Assembly (NCBI RefSeq): GCF_000760735.1
Contig: NZ_JMEX01000005.1
Coordinates: forward strand, 1,029,237 to 1,084,581
Length of the DNA: 55,345 nt
Reading direction: 5' to 3'
DNA from: Rhodococcoides fascians A44A
Lineage (GTDB): Bacteria > Actinomycetota > Actinomycetes > Mycobacteriales > Mycobacteriaceae
The notes under the pieces are model-generated. The model was not told the origin of the DNA and made no database searches. It saw nothing but the letters and a program-made list of their open reading frames with translations. How positions within the stretch are numbered: position 1 is the first letter of the stretch; the number at the start of each line of letters is the position of its first letter. The translations under genes and the position numbers were made by a program. Below are positions 28,101 through 36,191 of this stretch, in pieces.

Positions 28101-28451
28101 CCCCACACCCAGCGCCTTGGCGGCCTCGGCGAACCTCACGACCCCGTAGAGACCGTCGTGATCGGTGAGGGCGATCGACTCCAGCCCGAGCCTCGCGGCC
28201 TCCTCCACCATCGTTTCCGGCTGGCTCGCCCCGTCGAGGAAACTGAACGCGGAATGCGCATGCAACTCCGCATACGGAGTTCCTGTCACGGGTGCCGAAG
28301 TGACCGACCCTTCGTACGCCGCACGTTTACGCGACCAGGCAGGACTGTCCCCGCCGTCGCCGACGATCTCGGGCTTGTCCGGCCGCGCAGGACGCCCCGA
28401 CAGCACCCGCTCCATCTCCGACCACGTCGGTGGACCATCGTTCCAGCCCAT
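25164..28451 (-). CDS. dnaE2: Error-prone DNA polymerase III alpha subunit DnaE2
   Basis: A 1095-residue C-family polymerase acting in damage-induced mutagenesis with ImuA' and ImuB. The N-terminal PHP domain has [17 protein letters not shown] and [10 protein letters not shown]; the palm has the metal-binding [24 protein letters not shown]; then [28 protein letters not shown] and the C-terminal OB fold ([34 protein letters not shown]). It is shorter than DnaE1 because it lacks the beta-binding C-terminal part, as is typical. ATG 28451 is preferred: it has GAGGGG 6 nt upstream and gives [17 protein letters not shown], like mycobacterial DnaE2. An SOS box lies 63 bp upstream. Confidence 0.95.
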   Translation of the reverse strand: [1095 protein letters not shown]

Positions 28452-28513
28452 GACCATCCCCTCGTTCATCGAGAACTCGAACAGCACGTTCGAACAGAGG
28501 GGGAAGACACCGT

Positions 28514-28529
28514 TCGAACGTGTGTTCTA
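28514..28529 (-). promoter_or_regulatory. LexA SOS box for dnaE2
   Basis: TCGAACGTGTGTTCTA matches the actinobacterial LexA site TCGAAC-N4-GTTCGA with one mismatch in the right half. It lies 63 bp upstream of the dnaE2 start, at nearly the same distance as the box before imuA'. A second, imperfect palindrome, TCGAACAGCACGTTCGA with a 5-nt spacer, lies closer to the gene at 28477-28493 and may be a weaker or decoy site. Confidence 0.82.
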
Positions 28530-28623
28530 TTAGAGCGCACGGCACCGACAGAAATCAACGTGTCGTCTCCAGCCACTAGGCTCGCTCTGCGATCGCATGT
28601 AACTAGAGAGCTGGAGTGAGAAC

Positions 28624-30753
28624 GTGACACGTTGGGCTTCGTTCGTCGTTTCCCGTAAACGCTGGGTGCTCACCATCGCCATCGTGGCGGTGGCCCTCAG
28701 CGGGGTATGGGGAATCGGCGTGTTCTCCAAGCTCAGCGAAGGCGGCTTCATCGACCCGGGAAGCGAGGCCGCCGAAGTCAGCACACTCGTCGCCGGCCTC
28801 GGGCAACCGACACCGGACATCGTCGCCATCTACACCGCACCCGAAGGCAAGACGATCGACGACATCGCACCCGATGTCACAGCCGTGCTCGACGAGTTCC
28901 AGAACGAATACTCCGTCGAGAACGTCACGTCCTATTGGACGGCGAACGCCGCAGCCAAGCAGTTCCTCCTGTCCAACGACGGCACCAAGGCGCTCGCGAC
29001 CGTCACCCTCGGCCCCAAGTCAGGCGTCACGTTCTCGACGTTCGGCGACCTGCCGCCGAAACTCGTCGTCCCCGGCGTGACTTCGCAGTTCGCCGGCGGA
29101 TCGGTGGTAGGAGTGTCCTTCAGCACCACGCTGCAGAGCGACCTCGTGCGATCCGAGGCGATCGCGATCCCCATCACCCTGGTGCTGTTGATCTTCATCT
29201 TCGGCGGCGTGGTCGCGGCCGCGGTGCCGGTGTTCGTGGGCATCCTCAGCGTCATCAGCGCACTGGCAATTCTGCGGGCGCTGACGGTGGTCACCGAAGT
29301 CAGCTCGTTCTCCATCAACGTCGCCTCACTTCTCGGGCTCGGCCTCGCCATCGACTACGGACTGTTCATCGTCAGTAGATTTCGAGAGGAGATGCGCGCA
29401 GGCGTCGACCCGCAGAACTCCGCAGTTCGCACCGTGCTGACCGCAGGCCGAACCATCGTCTTCTCGGGGCTGCTGCTGATCTGCGCATTCGCGGGAATGC
29501 TCGTGTTTCCGCAACCGGTCGTCAAATCGCTCGGATTCGGGGCCATGGCCGCCGTCGCCAGCGCGGCAATCCTGTCGCTGACGGCTGTTCCTGCCCTGCT
29601 CGCGATACTCGGTCATCGCATCAACTCGCTCACCTGGAGCCGTAGCGCATCCGACCGCGGCGACGCGCGCGCACAGAAGTTCTGGGGAGCCGTCGTCACC
29701 CGGGTGATGCGCACTCCCGGAATCGTCGCTGTAGTCATCGTCGCCGCACTGCTCGTGCTCTCAGCGCCGATTCTCAAGGTCACGCTGGGAGAAGTCGACT
29801 ACACCGCACTGCCTCAGAACGATCCGGCTCGCGTCGCCGTCGAGACACTGAACTCCGAATTCCCCACCACGGGCGAAGGTGCCACCGTAGTTCTCCGCGG
29901 CACCGACGGGCAGAAACCCCAGGGCGCCCCGATCGCAGACATCACCCGCCAGGCAGAAGCCGTCGACGGAATTGCCCGGGTCCAGTTCACCGGGTCCGCG
30001 GACGACTTCGTCGTCGTCCAAGCAACATTCAGCGAACCCAGTGAAGGCAAGAGCGAAGTCGAATCGACCAGTGACGCCGTCGCTTCCCTGCGACAGATGA
30101 CACCGCCGGAGGGCACCGAGATCCTCGTCGGAGGCTCGAGAGCTCTCGTCGACGACGGCAACGCAGCGATCGCCAAGTGGCTGCCGGCGATGATCGCGAT
30201 CATGGTCGTCTCGACGCTCATCCTGTTGTTCCTCGCCTTCGGCTCGATCGTTCTCCCCATCAAAGCGGTCCTGATGGCAGGGCTGAGCCTCGGAGCCACC
30301 TTCGGTGTGTTGACCTGGGTCTTCCAGGAAGGGCACGGCGCCGAACTGCTCGGCGTCACCCCGGCACCACTCGAAGCGACATTCGTCGTCCTCATCCTCG
30401 CCGTCGTCTTCGGCCTGTCCACCGACTACGAGGTCTTCCTGATGTCCCGAATGGTAGAAGCCAGAGCCGGCGGCGCCACGACGGAAGAAGCAGTGACCGT
30501 CGGCGCACAACGGACAGGACGCATCGTCACCGCCGCCGCCCTCATCCTCATCGTCGTCACCGGCGCATTCACCATCTCCGATCTGTCGATCATGAGATTC
30601 CTCGGCGTCGGAATGATCCTCGCCTTGATCGTCGACGCCACCATCATCAGAATGCTGCTCGTCCCGTCACTGGTGAAACTGATGGGCGAAGTCAACTGGT
30701 GGGCGCCTGCATGGATGAAGAAAGTGCACGAAAAAGTCGGTATCGGTCACTGA
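28624..30753 (+). CDS. MMPL family transporter (RND superfamily)
   Basis: A 709-residue membrane protein with one helix at the N terminus (VLTIAIVAVALSGVWGIGVF), a porter domain, five helices, a second porter domain, and five more helices. The proton-relay Asp-Tyr pairs of MmpL proteins are both present: GLAIDYGLFIVSRFREE and GLSTDYEVFLMSRMVEA. MMPL proteins export lipids or hydrophobic compounds to the cell envelope; the size is that of the shorter YdfJ-like members. The start is GTG 28624 with GGAG upstream. It is divergent from dnaE2, and a 30-bp repeat array follows. Substrate unknown. Confidence 0.92.
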   Translation: MTRWASFVVSRKRWVLTIAIVAVALSGVWGIGVFSKLSEGGFIDPGSEAAEVSTLVAGLGQPTPDIVAIYTAPEGKTIDDIAPDVTAVLDEFQNEYSVENVTSYWTANAAAKQFLLSNDGTKALATVTLGPKSGVTFSTFGDLPPKLVVPGVTSQFAGGSVVGVSFSTTLQSDLVRSEAIAIPITLVLLIFIFGGVVAAAVPVFVGILSVISALAILRALTVVTEVSSFSINVASLLGLGLAIDYGLFIVSRFREEMRAGVDPQNSAVRTVLTAGRTIVFSGLLLICAFAGMLVFPQPVVKSLGFGAMAAVASAAILSLTAVPALLAILGHRINSLTWSRSASDRGDARAQKFWGAVVTRVMRTPGIVAVVIVAALLVLSAPILKVTLGEVDYTALPQNDPARVAVETLNSEFPTTGEGATVVLRGTDGQKPQGAPIADITRQAEAVDGIARVQFTGSADDFVVVQATFSEPSEGKSEVESTSDAVASLRQMTPPEGTEILVGGSRALVDDGNAAIAKWLPAMIAIMVVSTLILLFLAFGSIVLPIKAVLMAGLSLGATFGVLTWVFQEGHGAELLGVTPAPLEATFVVLILAVVFGLSTDYEVFLMSRMVEARAGGATTEEAVTVGAQRTGRIVTAAALILIVVTGAFTISDLSIMRFLGVGMILALIVDATIIRMLLVPSLVKLMGEVNWWAPAWMKKVHEKVGIGH

Positions 30754-30780
30754 CCTCGCCGCATCCCTGTCTTCGTGGAC

Positions 30781-30890
30781 CGAACGTGACGTTCGTTCAC
30801 CTCAAGTGACCCAATGTGACGCTCGGTCACTTCAAGTGACCCAACGTGACGTTCGGTCACTTCAAGTGACTGAATGCCACGTTCGGTCCG
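30781..30890. repeat. 30-bp tandem repeat with CGAACGTGACGTTCG palindromes
   Basis: Three 30-bp units start at 30781, 30811 and 30841 and a 20-bp partial unit starts at 30871. A typical unit reads CCAACGTGACGTTCGGTCAC then TTCAAGTGAC. The first unit contains the perfect palindrome CGAACGTgACGTTCG. The same palindromic core (CGAACGTcACGTTCG) recurs at 48101 and 48211. The array fills the gap between the MMPL gene and the promoter of the acyl-CoA reductase gene. Confidence 0.9.
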
Positions 30891-30908
30891 AAATCAAGGG
30901 TGGCCGAG

Positions 30909-30930
30909 GAACTTACTATCAAGTAAGTTC
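30909..30930 (+). promoter_or_regulatory. Operator-like inverted repeat before the acyl-CoA reductase gene
   Basis: GAACTTAC at 30909-30916 and GTAAGTTC at 30923-30930 are perfect reverse complements separated by 6 nt. The repeat ends 5 bp before ATG 30936 and overlaps the GAGGG ribosome-binding region, so a bound repressor would block initiation. Spacing and AT content fit a TetR- or FadR-type operator. No regulator gene is adjacent. Confidence 0.6.
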
Positions 30931-30935
30931 GAGGG

Positions 30936-32936
30936 ATGGCGAAGTACATCGTTACCGGCGGTACGGGTTTTCTCGGGCAGAATGTGCTGCCCCTGATACT
31001 GGAGCGCGATTCGGCTGCGGAGGTGCATGTTCTGGTTCGGCAACAGTCGGTTGCCAAGCTCGAACAGCAGGTCGCCGGGCTGCCCGGTGACGACAGGGTT
31101 CATCCGCTCGTGGGAGACCTCACCGAACCGGGGCTCGGGGTGAAGGAGGTGCCGTCGGATGTCGATCACATCGTTCATCTCGGCGCGGTGTACGACCTGA
31201 CCGCCGGTGATGAGCAGTCCGGGGCGAATGTGGACGGCACCCGGGCCGTGGTCGATCTGGCGGTGGCGACGGGGGCGAGGTTGCACCACGTGTCGTCGAT
31301 CGCAATTGCCGGTGACCATGTGGGGACGTTCACCGAGAACGATTTCGACAAGGGCCAGGGATTCCCGACGGCGTATCACCGGACCAAGTTCGAGGCGGAG
31401 GCGATCGTCCGCGATTCGGCTACCGATTGGCGCGTGTACAGGCCGTCCGCGGTTGTCGGCCATTCCGAGACCGGCGCGATCGACAAGATCGACGGGCCGT
31501 ACTTCTTCTTTCCGTTCTTCGCCGAACTTGCCAAGTTACCGTCGATCCTGCCTGTCACAGTGCCTGATATCGGTGCGACCAATCTGGTACCGGTGGACTA
31601 CGTTGCCACTGCCATCGTCGATCTGATCGTGCGGAATCCTCTGGGTCAGAGGGTGTTCCATCTCGTCAACCCCGAGCCTCAGTCGATGGTCGAGGTGTAT
31701 TCCGCGTTCGGCGCGGCCGCGGGTTCGAAGGCCAAGGTCGTGGGGATACCGGGGGCGGTTGCTGCTCCTGTCGTCTCGCCGCGGACGAGGGTGGTCAAGA
31801 ACGGTCGCGACGCCGTGCTCACACGGTTCGGTGTTCCACCCGTCATGCTCGATCATCTGACGCTTCCGACGGTGTTCACGTCCACTGCCACCCAGACTGC
31901 GCTGAACGGACTCGTTCCGCCGCCGTTGAAGTCCTATGCAGACAAACTGTGGACGCACTGGCAGCGCAACCTCGACCCGGACCGCGCGCGCAAGCAGGAT
32001 CCACGCGGACCGCTGGTCGGCCGTCACATCGTCATCACCGGGGGTTCCTCTGGAATCGGACAGGCGAGCGCCGTGTCCGCAGCGCGCAAGGGCGCAACGG
32101 TTCTTCTGCTGGCGCGCGGCGCCGAGCAGCTGGAAAGCGTTGTTGCGGACATCCGTTCCTCCGGCGGGGACGCGTACGGGTATCCCTGCGACGTCACGGA
32201 CACCGAGTCGGTGGAGCAGACGGTCAAGGCCATTCTCGGTGAGCACGGGCACGTGGACATGCTCGTCAACAACGCCGGGCGATCCATCCGGCGTTCGCTC
32301 TACCGATCGACGGACAGACTGCACGATTACGAAAGAACGATGGCCGTCAACTACTTCGGTGCCGTCCGACTCGTGTTGGCGCTACTTCCGCACATGCGTG
32401 AGCGCCGCTTCGGCCATGTCGTGAACGTCAGTAGCGCTGCAGTGCAGGGCCACACACCACGTTTCTCCGCGTACGTGGCGAGCAAGGCCGCTCTCGACGC
32501 GTTCTCCGACGTGGCTGCAGCCGAAACTCTGTCCGACGGAATAACGTTCACGACCATCCATATGCCGCTCGTTGCGACGCCGATGATCACACCCACCGGC
32601 GACAAGAACGTCGGCCCGGTGGTGTCACCGGAGAAAGCCGCGGCAATGGTGATCAGGGCGTTGACCGACAGGCCGAAGCGCATCGACACTCCACTCGGCA
32701 CTCTCGGTCAGTTCGGCAGCATCTTCACGCCGAAGGGCAAGGACCGGACGATGCATCAGTTCTACCGGCGGTTCCCCGATTCGGCTGCGGCCAAAGGCGA
32801 AGTGACGGAAGACCAGGGCGAATCTCAGCCGATCCCTGTACCTCCGACCTCGACCTACGACGCGTCCAGCGCATCGGCGCGGGTCGGCAAGCTGGCGAGG
32901 CGACTCGGAAGGCTGGTTCCCGGAGCCAACTGGTGA
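30936..32936 (+). CDS. Two-domain SDR oxidoreductase, probable fatty acyl-CoA reductase
   Basis: A 666-residue fusion of two short-chain dehydrogenase modules. The N-terminal extended/atypical SDR (about 1-330) has GGTGFLGQNVLP at 8-19 and the active-site YHRTK. The C-terminal classical SDR (about 350-610) has VITGGSSGIGQA, NNAG and the YVASK catalytic pair with an upstream Ser. This layout matches the actinobacterial acyl-CoA reductase family (mycobacterial AcrA1/FcrA), which reduces long-chain acyl-CoA to alcohol for wax or lipid synthesis. The position before imuB/imuA' also matches that gene in mycobacteria. The substrate is inferred from family only. Confidence 0.83.
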   Translation: MAKYIVTGGTGFLGQNVLPLILERDSAAEVHVLVRQQSVAKLEQQVAGLPGDDRVHPLVGDLTEPGLGVKEVPSDVDHIVHLGAVYDLTAGDEQSGANVDGTRAVVDLAVATGARLHHVSSIAIAGDHVGTFTENDFDKGQGFPTAYHRTKFEAEAIVRDSATDWRVYRPSAVVGHSETGAIDKIDGPYFFFPFFAELAKLPSILPVTVPDIGATNLVPVDYVATAIVDLIVRNPLGQRVFHLVNPEPQSMVEVYSAFGAAAGSKAKVVGIPGAVAAPVVSPRTRVVKNGRDAVLTRFGVPPVMLDHLTLPTVFTSTATQTALNGLVPPPLKSYADKLWTHWQRNLDPDRARKQDPRGPLVGRHIVITGGSSGIGQASAVSAARKGATVLLLARGAEQLESVVADIRSSGGDAYGYPCDVTDTESVEQTVKAILGEHGHVDMLVNNAGRSIRRSLYRSTDRLHDYERTMAVNYFGAVRLVLALLPHMRERRFGHVVNVSSAAVQGHTPRFSAYVASKAALDAFSDVAAAETLSDGITFTTIHMPLVATPMITPTGDKNVGPVVSPEKAAAMVIRALTDRPKRIDTPLGTLGQFGSIFTPKGKDRTMHQFYRRFPDSAAAKGEVTEDQGESQPIPVPPTSTYDASSASARVGKLARRLGRLVPGANW

Positions 32937-32951
32937 CGAGACCGGTGCCGA

Positions 32952-33461
32952 TCACCTGCGTATCGAGCGCACCAGCACCGAACCGAAGCCGGCGGTCAGA
33001 TACCCCAGAGATCCCAGCGCCAGAGTCCATTTGGCGATACTGACGGCCGAGGTGGCTCGCACGACCGAATCGGTGATGTGCTCGGGCCGATCCAGCAGGT
33101 GCAGGCCGACGATGTTCTCGACGTAATCTCCTGCTGCCGAGAGGACAGGAGCGAGCGCAAGCACACGTGCGGTGGCGGGCGGTATCGGCATCAGTTCACC
33201 CAACCGCTCGGCACCGGCACGAAGCGCGACGGCGTAGATCGCCGGGTGGACGAAATCCGGGTAGTAGTGGCTTCGAAAACGCGCGGTCTCTCGAGAGTCC
33301 ATCTTCTCGAGAATCTCTCGATATCGTCGTGCCGACCACGCCGTCTGCACTTCGAGGACGCGGGGGCCGGCCGGACCGAGCAGCCGAACGATATTCGCTT
33401 GCGAGACAACGAAAAGCGCTGCACTGGCGATCAAGGGAACATCTCGCTTCGACAGACTCAT
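32952..33461 (-). CDS. Small polytopic membrane protein of unknown function
   Basis: A 169-residue protein with about four hydrophobic segments (VPLIASAALFVVSQANIV, PAIYAVALRAGAERL, ARVLALAPVLSAAGDYVENIVGL, SIAKWTLALGSLGYLTAGFGSVLV). The pattern YxxDFVHPxIY, D-x2-EN in helix 3 and a final AKW-containing helix recalls an unnamed bacterial membrane family with the same topology. It starts at ATG 33461 and ends 15 bp from the convergent acyl-CoA reductase gene. It is 27 bp downstream of imuB on the same strand, so it may be co-transcribed with the mutasome genes. Function is unknown. Confidence 0.7.
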   Translation of the reverse strand: MSLSKRDVPLIASAALFVVSQANIVRLLGPAGPRVLEVQTAWSARRYREILEKMDSRETARFRSHYYPDFVHPAIYAVALRAGAERLGELMPIPPATARVLALAPVLSAAGDYVENIVGLHLLDRPEHITDSVVRATSAVSIAKWTLALGSLGYLTAGFGSVLVRSIRR

Positions 33462-33488
33462 GCACTGATGGTAGATCCTCACCGCGGA

Positions 33489-35042
33489 TCATTCGTAGAT
33501 ACCTTCCACTCGCCACCCGTCGTCGCCGTAGAGAAGCAGCAGGGCACGGGTTTCTTCGAACAGCACCTGAACGCGCGCGCCCTGTGTACCCACGGTGGGA
33601 TCCCACCAGCGTTCGTCGATCGGCCATGGTCCGGCCCATCCTCGTAGTGGCCACGCCTTGCTCCCCCACCGCAGTGTGACCGGGCGGGTGTCGAAACTTC
33701 CGCGCATGCCGACGTGCACGTCGTTGCCGTTCGCGTCCTCCAGCGTCACCCGAGGAGACGTGTCCATCACTGCTGCCGGTGCGGGCGCCGGGAGCCGGCC
33801 GGGCCAGGGAGCAGCAGGATCCGACAGGGGCACCAACTCGTCGCCCAGACTGCGCAGAGTCACCCGGTCGCCGGGGCCACGCCCCCCGCTCAGCACGCCG
33901 ATTTTCACCGAGTCGCCGCCGAGAAGTCCCTGCACACGGACAAGGGCACGTCTGGCGCGTTCCTCCTCGTCGCCGACGCTTCCCCAGAGGCCGAGTTGGA
34001 GCTCACCGGCTGCGACCACCTCGACCGGTTCCAATCGCAGCATCGTGATGCCCGACGTCGGTTTGGCGACGCTACGCCCGGTGAGCCAGCCGTCGAGTTG
34101 CCACCGCACGCGGTCTGCGGTTCCTTCCGGGGTCAGCGGCTCGGCGCATCGCCATGTTCGCGAGAGGTTCTCGCCGTTGCCGGTGGATGCATGGACGAGC
34201 AGTCGAGTACAGGCAACGGCAGCGGCAGCCAACTTCGTGTGCAGTTTCTCCGCCATCCCCCTGCCCGCGAAGGCCGCTGCATCCACGCGATCGATCGGCG
34301 GATCGCACTGGTACTCCACGTTCAGGTCCGGTGGCAGGGCGCGAGCCGACGGTGGACGCTCCGCCTCACCCCTCGCGCTCCGATGGGCGAGCACGGCGTC
34401 GGTCCCGAAACGGGACGCCACATCACCGGGAGTAAGGGCCGCGAAATCACCGATGGTGCGCAGACCCAGACGTCGTAGGAGATCGATCAGGTCTTCCCTG
34501 TCCGCCGCGGCCAGACTGGGTTCTGCCGCCAGTTCCGACACCGGCAGCGGGGCGAGATAACGAGCCCCGCCGCCCCGGGGAACGATCACGGCATGCCTGG
34601 CTGCGATGACCGCCGTCGACAACTCGTCGGCGATCCCTATCTGACATTCGACGCCGGCCGCGGCCGCCTGATCTATCAACCGCTCGGCTGCGTTGTGCTC
34701 GGATCCGAAGTACCTGCTGACACCTCGGGCACCGAGGATCAGCAACCCCGGCCGCAGTACCTCCACACCCGGCGCAACCATGTCGACGGCTGCGGCGACC
34801 GGCTCGAACATCCGGCCGTCGCGATCCGAATCAGCCGTCACCACATGCACATCGGGACAGCGAGCCTGGGCCTCACGTTTGCGTAGACCCCGCCGTACAC
34901 CGTGTGCGCGGGCAGGTGCCGAACATGCGATCACACGATTGGCGGACACCACCGCCACCGGGCTGGTCGCCGGAAGATCGGCGACGGCAGCAGCCGCGAC
35001 CGCGGGCCAGTCCGGGCACCACAGCGCCAGCACCCGGCTCAT
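33489..35042 (-). CDS. imuB: ImuB, Y-family polymerase-like mutasome scaffold
   Basis: A 517-residue protein with the Y-family fold (VLALWCPDWPAVAAAAVADLP at the N terminus, a fingers/thumb-like LRRLGLRTIGDFAAL helix-hairpin segment and a long C-terminal region). Known ImuB proteins lack the catalytic acidic residues of active Y-family polymerases and instead bridge DnaE2, ImuA' and the beta clamp; the N-terminal strand here (ALWCPDW in place of the metal-binding D-x-D) agrees with this. ATG 35042 is chosen, with GGGAACAGGC upstream; ATG 35054 is the alternative. It lies directly after imuA'. Confidence 0.92.
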   Translation of the reverse strand: MSRVLALWCPDWPAVAAAAVADLPATSPVAVVSANRVIACSAPARAHGVRRGLRKREAQARCPDVHVVTADSDRDGRMFEPVAAAVDMVAPGVEVLRPGLLILGARGVSRYFGSEHNAAERLIDQAAAAGVECQIGIADELSTAVIAARHAVIVPRGGGARYLAPLPVSELAAEPSLAAADREDLIDLLRRLGLRTIGDFAALTPGDVASRFGTDAVLAHRSARGEAERPPSARALPPDLNVEYQCDPPIDRVDAAAFAGRGMAEKLHTKLAAAAVACTRLLVHASTGNGENLSRTWRCAEPLTPEGTADRVRWQLDGWLTGRSVAKPTSGITMLRLEPVEVVAAGELQLGLWGSVGDEEERARRALVRVQGLLGGDSVKIGVLSGGRGPGDRVTLRSLGDELVPLSDPAAPWPGRLPAPAPAAVMDTSPRVTLEDANGNDVHVGMRGSFDTRPVTLRWGSKAWPLRGWAGPWPIDERWWDPTVGTQGARVQVLFEETRALLLLYGDDGWRVEGIYE

Positions 35043-35055
35043 GCCTGTTCCCATT

Positions 35056-35976
35056 TCATGCCAGCACCGCCACTCTGTCGGCACCGACGGCCGCAATGGA
35101 CGGGACCTCGAACCACTCGACGCGGCCGCGCTCGGAACGTAGGTCGAATCGAGTGGAACGAGTGCGCATCGCCTTCCCCTGCGCGCGCACTTCCAACCGG
35201 AGACCACGAAGCCGCCCGCGGCCTGCACCGTCTCCGGTTCCGACACCGTCGACGCCGGCCACGGACGCATCGAGCCGCAGATCCACCCCGTCCCAGTGCC
35301 CGTCCGTCACCAGAAGCGACGCACCCTTGCTTCGAGCGCGTGCAACGACGGCACGTGCTCGCGACGGCGGCACCGACCTACCACCGAGACCGAGCACGAC
35401 CAGGTCCACTCCGTCGAGCAGGATCGCGGCCACTTCCACCGGGTCCTCTCCCGGATCGGGAACCATGGCCAGTCTGTGCAACTGCGCTCCCATCTCGGAC
35501 GCTGCGAGCAACCCGAAGCGCGGTTGACCGACCACTGCCACGTGACCGCCTGCAGCCGTGACCGACGCGACCATGCCGAGCATCAGAGAACCCGCGCCGG
35601 ACACTGCGGTCACCGACCCTCGAACCAGGCCTCCGTGAGGGAGGACAGCCGCAAGCGCCTCCGGGACACTCAACACCTCTTTTGCAGGTGCGCGTGTGCT
35701 TTTCTGCTGTTCGAGGCGGTTGTCGGGCGCCGATGGCTCGGCCGACACAGGGGCACTCGACCGTGAAACCGAGGGACGGGCGACCGAGCGTGTTTCGCCC
35801 TTGGACGGCACAGCGGCCATGCGTCGCCGAAGATGTTCCACCCTCTCCGGCAACGACATGCTCTCCAGCGCAACACCGCCGTCACGAGCAACACTGCCGT
35901 CATGAGCAACACTGCCGTCACGAGCAACTCTGTTGTCGCGGGAGATACCGTGCCGAGAGTCGGCGGAAACAGACAT
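35056..35976 (-). CDS. imuA': ImuA' mutasome accessory protein
   Basis: A 306-residue RecA-like protein without a clear Walker A; it has LPHGGLVRGSVTAVSGAGSLML and LVVLGLGGRSVPPSRARAVVARAR. It is the partner of ImuB and DnaE2 in SOS mutagenesis. ATG 35976 follows a GGGGAGGT site. The N-terminal 28 residues contain an imperfect six-residue repeat (VARDGS, VAHDGS, VARDGG) encoded by an 18-bp tandem repeat, absent from the mycobacterial protein as I recall it. The stop lies one base before an in-frame start of imuB, so the two are co-translated. An SOS box lies 71 bp upstream. Confidence 0.9.
   Translation of the reverse strand: MSVSADSRHGISRDNRVARDGSVAHDGSVARDGGVALESMSLPERVEHLRRRMAAVPSKGETRSVARPSVSRSSAPVSAEPSAPDNRLEQQKSTRAPAKEVLSVPEALAAVLPHGGLVRGSVTAVSGAGSLMLGMVASVTAAGGHVAVVGQPRFGLLAASEMGAQLHRLAMVPDPGEDPVEVAAILLDGVDLVVLGLGGRSVPPSRARAVVARARSKGASLLVTDGHWDGVDLRLDASVAGVDGVGTGDGAGRGRLRGLRLEVRAQGKAMRTRSTRFDLRSERGRVEWFEVPSIAAVGADRVAVLA
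35871..35942. repeat. In-frame 18-bp tandem repeat within imuA'
   Basis: Four 18-bp units: 35871-35888, 35889-35906, 35907-35924 (CAACACTGCCGTCACGAG-type, one or two differences) and a diverged 35925-35942. The length is a multiple of three, so changes in copy number would keep the reading frame and only lengthen or shorten the N-terminal tail of ImuA'. Confidence 0.88.
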
Positions 35977-36046
35977 GCTTACCTCCCCATGGTGATGGAA
36001 TCGTGGAACTCGGCCCTCTTCCGAAGACGATGGGGAAGTCCCGCCT

Positions 36047-36062
36047 TCGAACAGACTTTCGA
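36047..36062 (-). promoter_or_regulatory. LexA SOS box for imuA'-imuB
   Basis: TCGAACAGACTTTCGA matches TCGAAC-N4-GTTCGA with one mismatch. It is 71 bp upstream of the imuA' start and would allow LexA to control imuA' and imuB together with dnaE2. Confidence 0.82.
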
Positions 36063-36191
36063 ACACCCCCAAAGTTAAGCCGTTCCGGCGACCTCCGTCA
36101 AGGCAGCGACGAACCGGCTGGTGACGGCCGGGGCGGCGCGTCACGCCGGACGTCGCGGGCAGCGATGCTCACTGTCAACTAACCTGTGGGC

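Noticed and set aside
25830..28619. 929-codon open frame on the plus strand opposite dnaE2
   Set aside because: Antisense shadow of dnaE2 with Arg/His-rich composition and no motif, although long.
30806..31090. 95-codon frame starting in the 30-bp repeats
   Set aside because: Its repetitive peptide (SLQVTQ, RSLQVTE) is just the translated DNA repeat, and it runs into the acyl-CoA reductase gene in another frame.
33489..35042. ImuB as an active Y-family polymerase
   Set aside because: The N-terminal strand lacks the metal-binding acidic pair of DinB-type enzymes and the gene sits with imuA', as for the inactive scaffold.
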